NCBI GenBank assembly: GCA_028281445.1
Contig: JANQJW010000006.1
Coordinates: forward strand, 1 to 64,000
Length of the DNA stretch: 64,000 nucleotides
From: Planctomycetota bacterium
GTDB taxonomy: Bacteria; Planctomycetota; PLA2; JAEUHO01
Reading direction: 5' to 3'
The position numbers and the translations under genes were made by a program. Numbering within the stretch: the stretch's first letter is position 1; each line of letters begins with the position of its first letter. The notes below the pieces were generated by a model. That model saw only the letters and a program-made list of their open reading frames with translations. It ran no database searches and was not told the origin of the DNA. This document shows, piece after piece, positions 1 through 8,953 of this stretch.

Positions 1-2412
1 ACGGGCGTGCCGGCCGTGGTCGACCTGGCCGCCATGCGCGACGCGACGGCGGCCGCCGGCGCCGGCCCGGAGCGCATCAACCCGCAGGTGCCGGTGGACC
101 TGGTGATCGATCACTCCGTGCAGGTCGACGAGTTCGGGACGCCCGGCGCCTACGCGGCCAACGTGAAGCGCGAGTACGAGCGAAACCGCGAACGCTACGA
201 GTTCCTGCGCTGGGGCGCCGGGGCCTTCGACAACTTCCGCGTCGTGCCGCCCGGCACGGGCATCGTCCATCAGATCAACCTCGAGTACCTGGCGTCGGCG
301 GTGTTCTCGCGCGAGACGGAGAACGGCTGGGAGGCGTATCCCGACTCGCTCGTCGGCACGGACAGCCACACGACGATGGTCAACGGACTGGGCGTGCTGG
401 GATGGGGCGTCGGCGGCATCGAGGCCGAAGCGGCCATGCTCGGCCAGCCGATCTCGATGCTGATTCCCCAGGTCGTCGGCTTCCGCCTCGACGGCGCGCT
501 GCCCGCCGGGACGACGGCGACGGACCTCGTGCTCACGGTGACCCAGCGGCTGCGCGAGGTCGGTGTCGTCGGGAAGTTCGTGGAGTTCTTCGGACCGGGC
601 CTCGCTCACCTCTCGCTCGCCGACCGCGCCACGCTCGCAAACATGGCGCCGGAGTACGGGGCGACGATGGGCTTCTTTCCGATCGACGAAGAGACCATCA
701 ACTACCTGCGCTTCAGCGGCCGCGACGAAGAGACCGTCGCGCTGGTCGAGGCGTACACGAAGGCGCAGGGCCTCTTCCGCACGGACGACGCCCCCGAGCC
801 GCGCTTCAGTGAGGTCGTCGAGCTCGATCTCGGCACGATCGAGCCGAGCCTGGCCGGTCCGAAACGCCCGCAGGATCGCGTGCCGCTCTCCGGCGCGAAG
901 GCGTCCTTCACCAAGACGCTCGCCGAGTACGTGCCCGCTGACAGCGACGGCGGCGTGGCCACGGCGACCGCCGTCGAGACGAGCGTCGGGACGCTCACGC
1001 ATGGTGCGGTCGTCATCGCCGCGATCACGTCGTGCACGAACACGAGCAACCCCGCTGTCATGGTCGCGGCCGGACTCGTGGCCAAGAAAGCCGCGGCGCG
1101 CGGTCTCAAAGCCCAGCCGTGGGTGAAGACCAGTCTCGCGCCCGGGTCTCGCGTCGTGACGCGCTACCTCGAAGAGGCCGGGCTGCTCGACGATCTCGCC
1201 TCGATAGGCTTCGACCTCGTCGGCTACGGCTGCACGACCTGTATCGGCAACAGCGGGCCGCTGCCCGAGGAAGTCAGCCAGGCAATCAAGGAGGGCGACC
1301 TCGTCGTCACGTCGGTCCTCTCGGGCAATCGCAACTTCGAAGGCCGGGTCAACCCGCAGACGAAGGCCAACTACCTCGCGTCGCCGCCGCTCGTCGTCGC
1401 GTACGCGCTCGCGGGATCTCTCGACGTGGACATCACGACAGAGCCCATCGGGACGGGCAGCGACGGCGAGCCCGTCTACCTGAAGGACGTGTGGCCGTCG
1501 GTGCAGGAAGTGGCGGATGGTGTCGCGGCCGCCGTGAAGCCTGCGCAGTTCGAGAGTGAGTACGCAAAGGTGTTCGAGGGCGACGAGGTGTGGAAGTCCT
1601 TGCCCGTGCCCGAGGGCGATCGCTTTGCATGGCAGCCCGACAGCACGTATGTGCGGTTCCCCGCCTTCCTGGAGGACGTGCCGGCGGAACCGCCGGCGCC
1701 GACCAACATCGAGAGCGCGCGCGTCCTCGCCGTGCTCGGCGACTCCGTCACCACGGATCACATCTCACCGGCGGGCGCGATTCCGCCCAACGGACCGGCC
1801 GCCGCCTGGCTCCAGAACAACGGCGTCGAGCGCCGCGACTTCAACTCCTTCGGCTCGCGCCGGGGGAACCACGAGGTCATGGTGCGGGGCACATTTGCCA
1901 ACATCCGGCTGCGCAACAAGATGGCGCCCGGCACCGAGGGCGGCTGGACCAAGCACCAGCCCTCGGGCGACCAGATCTCCATCTACGACGCGTCGAAGCG
2001 CTACAAGAGCGACGGCGTGCCGTTGATCGTGCTGGCCGGCAAGGACTACGGCATGGGGAGCTCGCGCGACTGGGCCGCGAAGGGCACGTCCCTGCTGGGC
2101 GTGCGCGCGGTCATCGCCGTCTCCTACGAGCGCATCCACCGCAGCAACCTGATCGGGATGGGCGTCCTGCCGCTCGAGTTCCTCGATGGCGAGAGCGCCG
2201 AGAGTCACGGCCTCGACGGCACCGAGACGCTGAGCATCGCAGGCGTCGATGCTGCGCTCGAGCCGGGCGCGACTGTGACGGTCGCCGTCACGCGCGCCGA
2301 CGGAAGCAACCACGAGTTCCAAGCCGTCGTGCGCATCGACACGCCCGACGAGCTCGACTACTACCGCAACGGCGGAATCCTGAACTACGTGCTCCGACAG
2401 CTCTGGGCATGA
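1..2412 (+). CDS. acnA: aconitate hydratase, 5'-truncated by the window edge
   Basis: Interconverts citrate and isocitrate in the TCA cycle through a [4Fe-4S] cluster. About 803 residues are visible, against the usual 880-900, and reading is open to the first base. The first residues ([14 protein letters not shown]) lie well inside the family's N-terminal domain, so the true start is upstream. Visible motifs are the cluster cysteines in [10 protein letters not shown] and [12 protein letters not shown], and the C-terminal swivel domain motifs [17 protein letters not shown] and [12 protein letters not shown]. All expected landmarks are present, so it should be functional. It ends in TGA at 2410-2412 and is followed by a 213-bp non-coding stretch. 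The length and the swivel domain at the C-terminus favour AcnA/IRP-type over AcnB. Confidence 0.97.
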   Translation, partial: TGVPAVVDLAAMRDATAAAGAGPERINPQVPVDLVIDHSVQVDEFGTPGAYAANVKREYERNRERYEFLRWGAGAFDNFRVVPPGTGIVHQINLEYLASAVFSRETENGWEAYPDSLVGTDSHTTMVNGLGVLGWGVGGIEAEAAMLGQPISMLIPQVVGFRLDGALPAGTTATDLVLTVTQRLREVGVVGKFVEFFGPGLAHLSLADRATLANMAPEYGATMGFFPIDEETINYLRFSGRDEETVALVEAYTKAQGLFRTDDAPEPRFSEVVELDLGTIEPSLAGPKRPQDRVPLSGAKASFTKTLAEYVPADSDGGVATATAVETSVGTLTHGAVVIAAITSCTNTSNPAVMVAAGLVAKKAAARGLKAQPWVKTSLAPGSRVVTRYLEEAGLLDDLASIGFDLVGYGCTTCIGNSGPLPEEVSQAIKEGDLVVTSVLSGNRNFEGRVNPQTKANYLASPPLVVAYALAGSLDVDITTEPIGTGSDGEPVYLKDVWPSVQEVADGVAAAVKPAQFESEYAKVFEGDEVWKSLPVPEGDRFAWQPDSTYVRFPAFLEDVPAEPPAPTNIESARVLAVLGDSVTTDHISPAGAIPPNGPAAAWLQNNGVERRDFNSFGSRRGNHEVMVRGTFANIRLRNKMAPGTEGGWTKHQPSGDQISIYDASKRYKSDGVPLIVLAGKDYGMGSSRDWAAKGTSLLGVRAVIAVSYERIHRSNLIGMGVLPLEFLDGESAESHGLDGTETLSIAGVDAALEPGATVTVAVTRADGSNHEFQAVVRIDTPDELDYYRNGGILNYVLRQLWA

Positions 2413-2625
2413 AGATGCTGATGGACAGGATTAGCCCTCCGCGCGCTGGGCGGCCCACCGGATGCTCGACGGCGCAGCGCCGATCGCTTCGCTCTCGTCC
2501 TCGCGTGGAATACCACGCGGCGTCCTCGTCGGCTTTGCGGCGCCTTCGCCCCGGTGACCCGATCACGAGCGTGCACCTTCGGATCTCCGCACTGCACGCC
2601 TGAACTCGTTACGAAAGGAACGTCC
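2413..2625. repeat. intergenic region with a hairpin repeat, copy A
   Basis: There is no credible gene here. Bases 2460-2552 contain GGATGCTCGACGGCG, then a short hairpin (CGCGTGG-aata-CCACGCG) and the 17-mer TGCGGCGCCTTCGCCCC. The same three elements in the same order recur at 57407-57489. A second inverted repeat, GCGTGCA/TGCACGC, follows near 2570-2600. The ribosome binding site of the next gene (GAAAGGA) ends the stretch. It looks like a copy of a dispersed intergenic repeat; its function is unknown. Confidence 0.6.
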
Positions 2626-4644
2626 ATGTTGACGGTTCGACGCCTCGTTCTTGTCATTCTCGTTTTCTGCGTACTGCCGGCTCCGGCGCTCGCCGGTGAC
2701 GAACCCCCGATCATCTCGCGCGACGTGCTGTTCGGCAATCCGGACCGCTCGGCCGTGCGTCTGAGCCCCGACGGCACGGTCATTAGCTGGGTCGCACCGC
2801 TCGACGGCGTGATGAACGTCTGGGTCGCACCGCTCGCCGACATCAAGGCGGCCCGCGCCGTCACGTTCGACAAGGACCGCGGTGTGCGGCGCTACCGCTG
2901 GGCCCACACGAGCCGCCACCTGCTCTACTCGCAGGACGAAGACGGCAACGAGAACTTCAGGGTCTACAGCCTGGACCTCATCACGATGAGAGCCATCGCC
3001 TTGACGCCGGAGAAGAACGTGCGTGCCAGCGTCGCGAAGATGAGCCGCAAGTTCCCCAACGAGGTGCTCATCTCGATGAACGCGCGCATCCCGATGCTGC
3101 ACGACCTTCATCGCGTCGACATCACGACCGGCAAGAGCACGCTGCACCAGCAGAACGAGGGCTACCTCGGCTTCCTCGTGGACGACGACTTCAACGTGCG
3201 CTTCGCGTCGAAGATGAACAGCAAGGGCGGCACGGACTCCTTCGAAAAGACGAAGGACGGTTGGAAGCCCTTCATGTCCGTCGGCATGGAAGACGCAATG
3301 ACCACGCGCGCCATGGGCTTCGACAAGACGGGCAAGCTGCTCTACGGAATCGACTCGCGCGGTCGCAACACGGCGGCCTTGACGGTCATGAACCTCGAGA
3401 CCAAGGAGACTACGGTCATCGCCGAGGACGAGCGCGCCGACATCAGCGGCGGGTCGTTCCACCCGACCGAGAAGTACGTCGAAGCGGTGGCCGTCACGTA
3501 CGCCCGCAAGGAGTGGCAGATCCTCGACCCGAAGATGAAGACCGTCTTCGAGTACCTGCGCACCGTGGACGACGGCGATGTCGAGGTCACGTCGCGCTCG
3601 ACCGACGACAAGAACTGGGTCGTGGTCTACCTGCGCGACGATAGCGCGGCCAAGTACTACCACTTCGACCGTGAGGCCATGAAGGCCACGTACCTCTTCA
3701 CGAACAAGAGCGACCTCGACGGTCTGAAGCTCGCGAAGATGCACCCGGTCGTGATCGATGCGCGCGACGGGCTGAAGCTCGTCAGCTACCTCAGCCTGCC
3801 GCCCTGGACGGACGCGGACGGCGACGGCCGCCCCGACAAGCCGTTGCCCATGGTGCTGCTCGTGCACGGCGGCCCGTGGGCCCGCGACAACTGGGGCCTC
3901 AACCCGTTGCACCAGCTGCTCGCCAACCGCGGCTACGCGGCGCTGTCCGTCAACTTCCGCGGGTCGACCGGTTTGGGGAAGGAGTTCCTCAACGCGGCGA
4001 TCAAGGAGTGGGCGGGCAAGATGCACGACGACCTCATCGACGCGGTCGAGTGGGCCAAGACCCAGGGAATCGCGCAGCCGGACAAGATCGCGATCATGGG
4101 CGGGTCCTACGGCGGCTACGCGGCGCTCGTCGGTCTCACCAAGACGCCTGAGGCGTTCGCGTGCGCGGTGGATATCGTCGGCCCCTCCAACCTCCTCACG
4201 CTGCTTGGCTCGATTCCCCCGTACTGGAAGCCGATGCTGGACATGTTCGCCACGCGCGTGGGCGATCCGCGTACGGAGGAAGGCAAGGCGATGCTCAAGG
4301 AGCGTTCCCCGCTCACGCACGTCGCCAAGATCAAGCGTCCGCTTTTGATCGGCCAGGGCAAGAACGACCCGCGCGTGAAGGAGGCGGAGGCGGACCAGAT
4401 CGTCGACGCGATGAAGGAGCGCGGCATTCCGGTCACGTACGTGCTCTATCCCGACGAGGGCCACGGCTTCCGCAAGCCCGAGAACAGCAAGTCGTTCTGG
4501 GCGATCGTCGAGTCGTTCTTCTGCCAGTATCTCGGCGGCCGCAAGGAGCCGATCGGCGATGACTTCGAGGGTTCCTCCCTCCAGGTGAAGGAAGGCAAGG
4601 AAGGCGTCCCCGGCGTTGCCGAGGCGCTGCAGAGCAAGGACTAG
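2626..4644 (+). CDS. exported S9-family prolyl oligopeptidase-like peptidase
   Basis: Serine peptidase of family S9 (acylaminoacyl-peptidase/DPP-like), 672 aa, predicted to be exported and to act on oligopeptides. The start is set at ATG 2626, because it begins a signal peptide (MLTVRRLVLVILVFCVLPAP, cleavage near ALAGD) and is preceded by GAAAGGA; an upstream GTG at 2554 would bury that signal. Residues about 40-370 form the propeller-like N-terminal domain. The alpha/beta-hydrolase domain follows, with the nucleophile Ser494 in GGSYGG, Asp581 in KNDPRV and His613 in EGHGF, so the triad is complete. Its TAG stop lies in a hairpin shared with the convergent comB gene. The exact substrate cannot be told. 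Confidence 0.93.
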   Translation: MLTVRRLVLVILVFCVLPAPALAGDEPPIISRDVLFGNPDRSAVRLSPDGTVISWVAPLDGVMNVWVAPLADIKAARAVTFDKDRGVRRYRWAHTSRHLLYSQDEDGNENFRVYSLDLITMRAIALTPEKNVRASVAKMSRKFPNEVLISMNARIPMLHDLHRVDITTGKSTLHQQNEGYLGFLVDDDFNVRFASKMNSKGGTDSFEKTKDGWKPFMSVGMEDAMTTRAMGFDKTGKLLYGIDSRGRNTAALTVMNLETKETTVIAEDERADISGGSFHPTEKYVEAVAVTYARKEWQILDPKMKTVFEYLRTVDDGDVEVTSRSTDDKNWVVVYLRDDSAAKYYHFDREAMKATYLFTNKSDLDGLKLAKMHPVVIDARDGLKLVSYLSLPPWTDADGDGRPDKPLPMVLLVHGGPWARDNWGLNPLHQLLANRGYAALSVNFRGSTGLGKEFLNAAIKEWAGKMHDDLIDAVEWAKTQGIAQPDKIAIMGGSYGGYAALVGLTKTPEAFACAVDIVGPSNLLTLLGSIPPYWKPMLDMFATRVGDPRTEEGKAMLKERSPLTHVAKIKRPLLIGQGKNDPRVKEAEADQIVDAMKERGIPVTYVLYPDEGHGFRKPENSKSFWAIVESFFCQYLGGRKEPIGDDFEGSSLQVKEGKEGVPGVAEALQSKD

Positions 4645-4665
4645 GCTCTTTCCAAACAGAGCCTA
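4642..4665. terminator. bidirectional hairpin carrying both stop codons
   Basis: Perfect 8-bp inverted repeat TAGGCTCT / AGAGCCTA with an 8-nt loop (TTCCAAAC). The first three bases of the left arm are the TAG stop of the S9 peptidase, and the last three bases of the right arm (cta) are the stop of the convergent comB gene. It probably terminates transcription in both directions; there is only a short T-run. Confidence 0.6.
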
Positions 4666-5364
4666 AGCGCAGACGTACCGCTCTTCCGCAAGGCGCACCG
4701 GGCGCGCATCCGCATCGAGGGCGGCCGCGTGGCGGACGTCGTCCGCGTAGCCGCGTTCGATGAGCTCGACGCCGCTAATGCATGCTGCGACGGTGGCCTC
4801 GAGCGTGGTCTCCGCACTGCGAAACGCTGCTGCCCAACGGGCTGCCGTGCCGTGCAGCGGTCCGGGCAGTCGTGCCAGGATGGCGCCTGCACCGAGGTGA
4901 TCTTCGAGCGCGAAGCGCCACTCGCCCGTCGCGTGTACGCGCTCGCCGCACGCGACGACAGCGATGTCGCACCCGAGCTCGCGGGCCGCCGCGTAGGCTG
5001 CGTCCGCGGTCGCGGCGGCGTTGCGCAGACACCCGGCGAACACCGCGGGCGCGTGACGGACCATGCGCGTCGTGGTGGATCCGTTGGGCGAAGGCAACAC
5101 GAGCTTCTCGCCTTGGGCGAGCGCCATCAGCGACACGGGACTCAACGAGAACACGCCGTCTCGCGGCGGCATGGGGCGCGGCGCTGCGATGCGCGCCTCG
5201 TGCGCACGGGCCAGCGCCTCGGGATCCTCTTCCCAGCCACAGGGAATCACGGTCGCACCGCGGTTCACCGCCGTGCTCACGCAGGTCGTGAAGCTGAGGA
5301 CGTCGACGATCACCATGACCCGGCCTGCGTCGGCCGCTCGCTTCGCCGCGCGGCGGCCGGACAC
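4663..5364 (-). CDS. comB: 2-phosphosulfolactate phosphatase family protein
   Basis: Member of the ComB family (Mg-dependent 2-phosphosulfolactate phosphatase, known from coenzyme M biosynthesis; in bacteria the biological role is often unclear), 233 aa. Family landmarks are VDVLSFTTCVSTAV near residue 21, LPSPNGSTTTRM near 89, VACGER near 135 and ALEDHLGAGAI near 152. The start used is GTG 5364; the reading frame has a stop 30 codons upstream and no better start between, so the N-terminus is a little short but close to other bacterial members. No other coenzyme M genes are in the window, so sulfolactate metabolism is not supported by context. It is convergent with the S9 peptidase. Confidence 0.85.
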   Translation of the reverse strand: MSGRRAAKRAADAGRVMVIVDVLSFTTCVSTAVNRGATVIPCGWEEDPEALARAHEARIAAPRPMPPRDGVFSLSPVSLMALAQGEKLVLPSPNGSTTTRMVRHAPAVFAGCLRNAAATADAAYAAARELGCDIAVVACGERVHATGEWRFALEDHLGAGAILARLPGPLHGTAARWAAAFRSAETTLEATVAACISGVELIERGYADDVRHAAALDADARPVRLAEERYVCA

Positions 5365-5373
5365 CAGCTCGGC

Positions 5374-5462
5374 GTCCCCGGGACGGTCTGTCCGGGACGA
5401 ATTGTCCCGCGCGGGCGCATTCTGTCCCGGCTCCGGCGCACCTTGCTCGTTTCACGGAAACG
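5374..5462. promoter_or_regulatory. cluster of small palindromes in a divergent promoter region
   Basis: Between divergent comB and the 5575 lipoprotein gene lies a run of related motifs: GTCCCCGGGAC, CGGGAC-gaatt-GTCCCG (5393-5409), a further TGTCCCGG at 5423-5430 and the perfect CGTTTC-acg-GAAACG (5448-5462). Such a cluster could hold operators for one or both genes. This is inference from symmetry and position only. Confidence 0.35.
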
Positions 5463-5574
5463 GTCGTAACCCCCTGTCGCTCCATGGGTAGCGCAAAAGT
5501 CGAGAGCGAGGTCGCGTTTGGCCCTCGCGTTGCCATAGCTCCGGCGCCGGTCGCAATGCCGGCTCTGGGAGCGA

Positions 5575-7818
5575 ATGACAATGATGCAGGTACGAAACAG
5601 TGTTCGAGACAGTCTGATGGCCGCGCTGATCCTCACGGGATTGACGTTGGCCGGGTGCGGCGGCGGGGGCGGTGAAACCACAACGCTCAGCGGCGACGCA
5701 CCGTTCAACGATCCCCCGATCCCGATTCCGCCCCCGGGCGGCGGAGGCGGCGGCTCCAGTGGCGGCGGTTCCGGTGGCGGGTCCGGTGGCGGAAGCGGAG
5801 GCGGCTCGGGCGGCGGTGGTTCCGGTGGCGGCGGAGGTGTTCCGGCACCGCCTCCCGGGAACCCGTCGTGGAGCATGATCGACGTGGTCGCGCTGGCCAC
5901 GGATCCCGGCAGCGACGCGATGTTCGGGATTTCCGCAACGGGCGTCGTCTACACGAAGGCTGCCGACGTCTCCTCGCAGCCGGTGATCCACGGTGTGGCC
6001 GCCGTCACCAACGTGCGCGGCCTCGCGTGGAACATGCACCGCTCGAGCCTGCAGGCAACCGTCGATAGCGGCGGGGCCAACCCCGATCAACTCGTCGAGA
6101 TCGATCCGATCACGCTCGCTGTGACGCCGATCGGGCCCGTCGGCACGCACACGCGCCTCGAAGGGCTGGCGTACATGCCGACGCTGGGCAAGCTGTTCTC
6201 CGTCGATACGGACACGGATCAGCTCGTCGAGATCGACCCCGTCACGGGTGCCCCGACGGTGGTCGGGCCCGTAGGCGTAGCGTTCGGCGACATCGAGGGT
6301 CTGGCATCCGATCACCACGGCGAGTCGCTGTGGGGGACCGACGCCGCACTGGGTGTGATGGTCGAGATCGATCCGCGTTCGGGGGCAACGTCCCAGGTTG
6401 CGGTGACGATCGACGGCGCGATGCACGGCCTGGCGCACCTCTCCAACGACGGGCGCTTCTACGGCTCGGACGCGGATCAGGATGAGCTGTACCTCATCGA
6501 TCCCGCCGGCACGCAGATCAACGCCGCGGAGATCCGCGGTATGGCCTACTCCACGAATGACGACGTGCTGTACGGCGCGCATCTGGGCCACGCCTCGTTG
6601 GTACGCATCGACCCGGACACCGGCTGGAAGCAGTACGCCGGGTACATGGCTGTGGCCAACATCGAGTCGCTGGCCTACGACCCGGCCGTCAACCAGCTCT
6701 ACGGCATCGAACGGGACGCGGGTGTGCTGCACCAGATCAATCCCGGCGACGGCACGACCACCGCGGTCGGCACCGTCCAGGGCGGATCGTGGAGCACGCT
6801 TCAGGGCCTGGCGTTCGGCAACGGCATGCTCTACGCGATGGACACCGACTCCGGCGACGTCGTGCAGATCGACCCCGGCAGCGGCGCGGCCGCCCTGCTC
6901 GGCACCACGTCCCTGGCCGGCGTCCAGAGCCTGGCCTTCGATGCCGCGACCGGCATGCTGCACGCCCACAGCGACGGCGCGCAGACGCACGTCCAGATCA
7001 ACCCCGCCGACGCCAGCAACCCGATCCCCATGCAGCCCACCGCGCACCCGGCGATCGGCGCGATGGCGTGGGATCCGGTTCGCGAGACGCTCTGGGGTGC
7101 GGCGGCAGCGGCGAACGACGTCGTGGCTGTCTACAGCACGCCGGCTCCGGCCGTGCTGCCCTACGGAGACGTGCATGGCCTGGCCCATGACGGCGTCAAC
7201 CTGTACGGCTTCGACGTGACCGCCGAGGCGCTGATCCAGATCGACCCGCAGGACCAGAGCGCGCAGGAGCTCCAGCAGCTCGCGCCCTTGTCCATCGAGG
7301 CCATGGCCTACGACCCGGTCGGCATGCGCATCTTCATGGCGGACGCCGCAGGGCAGCGGCTGCTGGTCCTCGACCAGGCGCTGCAGCTCACGCAGATCGG
7401 CGCGAACGGTGCGCTCGGCACCGCCGGCATCCAGGCGATGGGCTACGACTCGCAGAGCGGCCAGCTCTTCGGCATCGACAACGCCGCGGCCGGCGGCCCG
7501 ACCCTGGTCGGGATCAGCACCGTAGACGGAACGGTCACCGCGTTCCCCAACCCCGTTGGCTACGCCGGCATCGAGGCCATGGTCTACGACGCGGCGAGCG
7601 GCCAGCTCCTGGCGGTGGACGGCCCGAGCCGCCACCTGCTCTCGATCGACCCGGCGGGCAACGGCGTGGGCGCGACCTACGCCCAGCTCGACGCCGAGCA
7701 CGGCGACGTGCGCGGCATGGCGATCGACGTCAACAACTCGTCCGTCCTGATGATCGTCGACGCGACCGCCGATCAGGTGATCGCAATCGACAAGTCGGAC
7801 GGCTCGACCCTCCCGTAG
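5575..7818 (+). CDS. lipoprotein with Gly/Ser linker and propeller-like repeats
   Basis: Unassigned exported protein of 747 aa. The N-terminus is a lipoprotein signal with lipobox LAGC (Cys28), so it should be anchored to a membrane. Residues about 55-88 are an almost pure Gly/Ser linker. From about residue 100 to the end runs a series of roughly 45-residue repeats of the form (LV)EIDP-x-TG ... (I)EGLAYDP ... LYGID, typical of beta-propeller or quinoprotein-like folds. Such repeats usually bind ligands or partners; no catalytic motif is seen. The start ATG 5575 has a GGGAG-like site upstream. The gene is monocistronic as far as can be seen and is followed by a strong hairpin. Confidence 0.85.
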   Translation: MTMMQVRNSVRDSLMAALILTGLTLAGCGGGGGETTTLSGDAPFNDPPIPIPPPGGGGGGSSGGGSGGGSGGGSGGGSGGGGSGGGGGVPAPPPGNPSWSMIDVVALATDPGSDAMFGISATGVVYTKAADVSSQPVIHGVAAVTNVRGLAWNMHRSSLQATVDSGGANPDQLVEIDPITLAVTPIGPVGTHTRLEGLAYMPTLGKLFSVDTDTDQLVEIDPVTGAPTVVGPVGVAFGDIEGLASDHHGESLWGTDAALGVMVEIDPRSGATSQVAVTIDGAMHGLAHLSNDGRFYGSDADQDELYLIDPAGTQINAAEIRGMAYSTNDDVLYGAHLGHASLVRIDPDTGWKQYAGYMAVANIESLAYDPAVNQLYGIERDAGVLHQINPGDGTTTAVGTVQGGSWSTLQGLAFGNGMLYAMDTDSGDVVQIDPGSGAAALLGTTSLAGVQSLAFDAATGMLHAHSDGAQTHVQINPADASNPIPMQPTAHPAIGAMAWDPVRETLWGAAAAANDVVAVYSTPAPAVLPYGDVHGLAHDGVNLYGFDVTAEALIQIDPQDQSAQELQQLAPLSIEAMAYDPVGMRIFMADAAGQRLLVLDQALQLTQIGANGALGTAGIQAMGYDSQSGQLFGIDNAAAGGPTLVGISTVDGTVTAFPNPVGYAGIEAMVYDAASGQLLAVDGPSRHLLSIDPAGNGVGATYAQLDAEHGDVRGMAIDVNNSSVLMIVDATADQVIAIDKSDGSTLP
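5737..5838 (+). repeat. in-gene Gly/Ser-codon repeat tract
   Basis: About 100 bases of imperfect GGCGGT/TCCGGT units that encode the Gly/Ser linker of the lipoprotein. Tandem short units of this kind are prone to slippage in multiples of three, so linker length may vary between strains. Confidence 0.7.
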
Positions 7819-7894
7819 ACCCGTAACCCACCAAGACAGCTCCCCAACTCATTGCATTCGTTCGTTCGTAGCGCCCCCGCGCTGCGGACACCCG

Positions 7895-7927
7895 CCGGGG
7901 CCAGGGATGCCGCATCCCTGGCCCCGG
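7895..7927. terminator. strong hairpin after the lipoprotein gene
   Basis: Perfect 15-bp stem CCGGGGCCAGGGATG / CATCCCTGGCCCCGG with a 3-nt loop, followed by TCTTCGTTTT. It lies 77 bp after the stop at 7818. It may serve as a terminator, though the T-run is weak. Its inner core (CAGGGATG/CATCCCTG) recurs as a separate hairpin at 50385-50405, which suggests a dispersed palindrome. Confidence 0.55.
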
Positions 7928-7947
7928 TCTTCGTTTTGGGGATGCGA

Positions 7948-8048
7948 TGTAGGGGCGACCCGAGCGAAGCGAGTGGTCCGCCCTTCGGTCGCCAGGTCGC
8001 GTTCGCGGGCCGACCACTCGGCCCTTCGGGCCTCGGGTCGCCCGTACA
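7948..8048. repeat. MITE-like palindromic element
   Basis: Two nested inverted repeats: outer arms TGTAGGGGCGACCCGAG (7948-7964) and its complement at 8032-8048 with one mismatch, and inner arms CGAGTGGTC (7970-7978) / GACCACTCG (8012-8020). The whole is about 100 bp and non-coding. Outer ends beginning TGTAGGGGCGACC are typical of small dispersed palindromic elements in many bacteria. It stands between a terminator-like hairpin and the DUF72 gene. Confidence 0.6.
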
Positions 8049-8080
8049 CGGATGACGGTGCCGGCGGATAGAATCCGTGC

Positions 8081-8953
8081 ATGGTGTTGGTTGGTGTTGC
8101 GGGCTGGAGCTACGACGACTGGAAGGGGACCGTCTACCCCAAGCCACAGCCCGCGGGCTTCCATCCGTTGCCCTACCTCGCGCGCTACCTGGACCTCGTC
8201 GAGATCAACAGCTCTTTCTACGCATTGCCGCGGCCCGACTACGCCGCACGCTGGGCCCAGCTCGTCGAGCCGTATCCCGACTTCCGCTTCACCGTGAAGC
8301 TCCACGGATCGTTCACGCACGGCGCACCCGATGAGATCTCCGAGACCGGGGCAGCGGCGTTTCTCGAGGGCGTCCGCCCCCTGGACGAAGCCGGACGCTG
8401 CCTTGGCTGGCTCGTCCAGTTCCCCGTCTTCTTCCAGGAGAACGCCGGGGGCTGGAAACGCCTTCGGCGAATCCGCGACCTGTTTCCCGATGCGCGCCTG
8501 TGCGTCGAGCTGCGCCATCGCTCGTGGTTCACCGACGAGGCGTACGCCCGGCTCGAGGCCCTTCGAATGAGCCTCGCACACATCGACCTGCCGACCTCGC
8601 GCGATCACCCGCCGGCGCACCACCCGTCCCTCGGACTCGGCTACCTGCGGCTGCACGGGCGCAACCGCGCGTCGTGGTTCGACGCGAAGGCCGGCCGGGA
8701 TGCGCGCTACGACTATCGCTACGACCGCGCCGAGGTCGAGGGCATCACCGAGCGACTGCGAGTGATCGCATCGCGCTCCGAGAAGTCACTTCTGGTGGCC
8801 AACAACCACTACGGCGGGCAGGCCGTCGCGAACGCCCTCCAGGTCAAGTCGTTCTTTACGGACGACCCCGTGCGCGCGCCCGAGCCGCTCGCGCACGCCT
8901 TCCCCGACCTCGCGACGTGGGTCGAGCCGGAAGGCCAGATGTCGCTCTTTTAG
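8081..8953 (+). CDS. DUF72 (YecE-like) domain protein
   Basis: DUF72 family TIM-barrel-like protein of 290 aa, the usual size, cytoplasmic, of unknown biochemical function. The diagnostic start VGVAGWSYDDWKG (residues 4-16), YLDLVEINSSFY (residues 38-49) and FRFTVKLHG are present, and C-terminal VANNHYGGQAVANA matches the family. The ATG at 8081 begins the conserved region directly, so the start is firm. Its TAG stop (8951-8953) is the first triplet of a 15-bp terminal inverted repeat. Neighbours give no hint of its role. Confidence 0.9.
   Translation: MVLVGVAGWSYDDWKGTVYPKPQPAGFHPLPYLARYLDLVEINSSFYALPRPDYAARWAQLVEPYPDFRFTVKLHGSFTHGAPDEISETGAAAFLEGVRPLDEAGRCLGWLVQFPVFFQENAGGWKRLRRIRDLFPDARLCVELRHRSWFTDEAYARLEALRMSLAHIDLPTSRDHPPAHHPSLGLGYLRLHGRNRASWFDAKAGRDARYDYRYDRAEVEGITERLRVIASRSEKSLLVANNHYGGQAVANALQVKSFFTDDPVRAPEPLAHAFPDLATWVEPEGQMSLF

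Noticed and set aside
2563..4464. 633-codon minus-strand frame opposite the S9 peptidase
   Set aside because: Shadow of a high-GC gene; composition is Arg/Val/His-rich without any domain, while the plus strand has a full catalytic triad and a signal peptide.
5484..5574. Leader with GCGCAAAAGTC ... TTGCCATAGCTCCGG, faintly like a c-di-GMP-I riboswitch
   Set aside because: The conserved GGGCAAACC and the ordered paired elements of that class are not present; the likeness is limited to short words. A covariance-model search would decide.
5310..5900. Long proline-rich reading frame on the minus strand opposite the lipoprotein gene
   Set aside because: It is the complement of the Gly/Ser-codon tract and of the lipoprotein signal; no start site or family motif, and it would overlap comB.
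5452..7701. 749-codon minus-strand frame opposite the propeller lipoprotein
   Set aside because: Antisense shadow of the EIDP-repeat gene; repeated HAV/LDAG words are the complement of the repeats.
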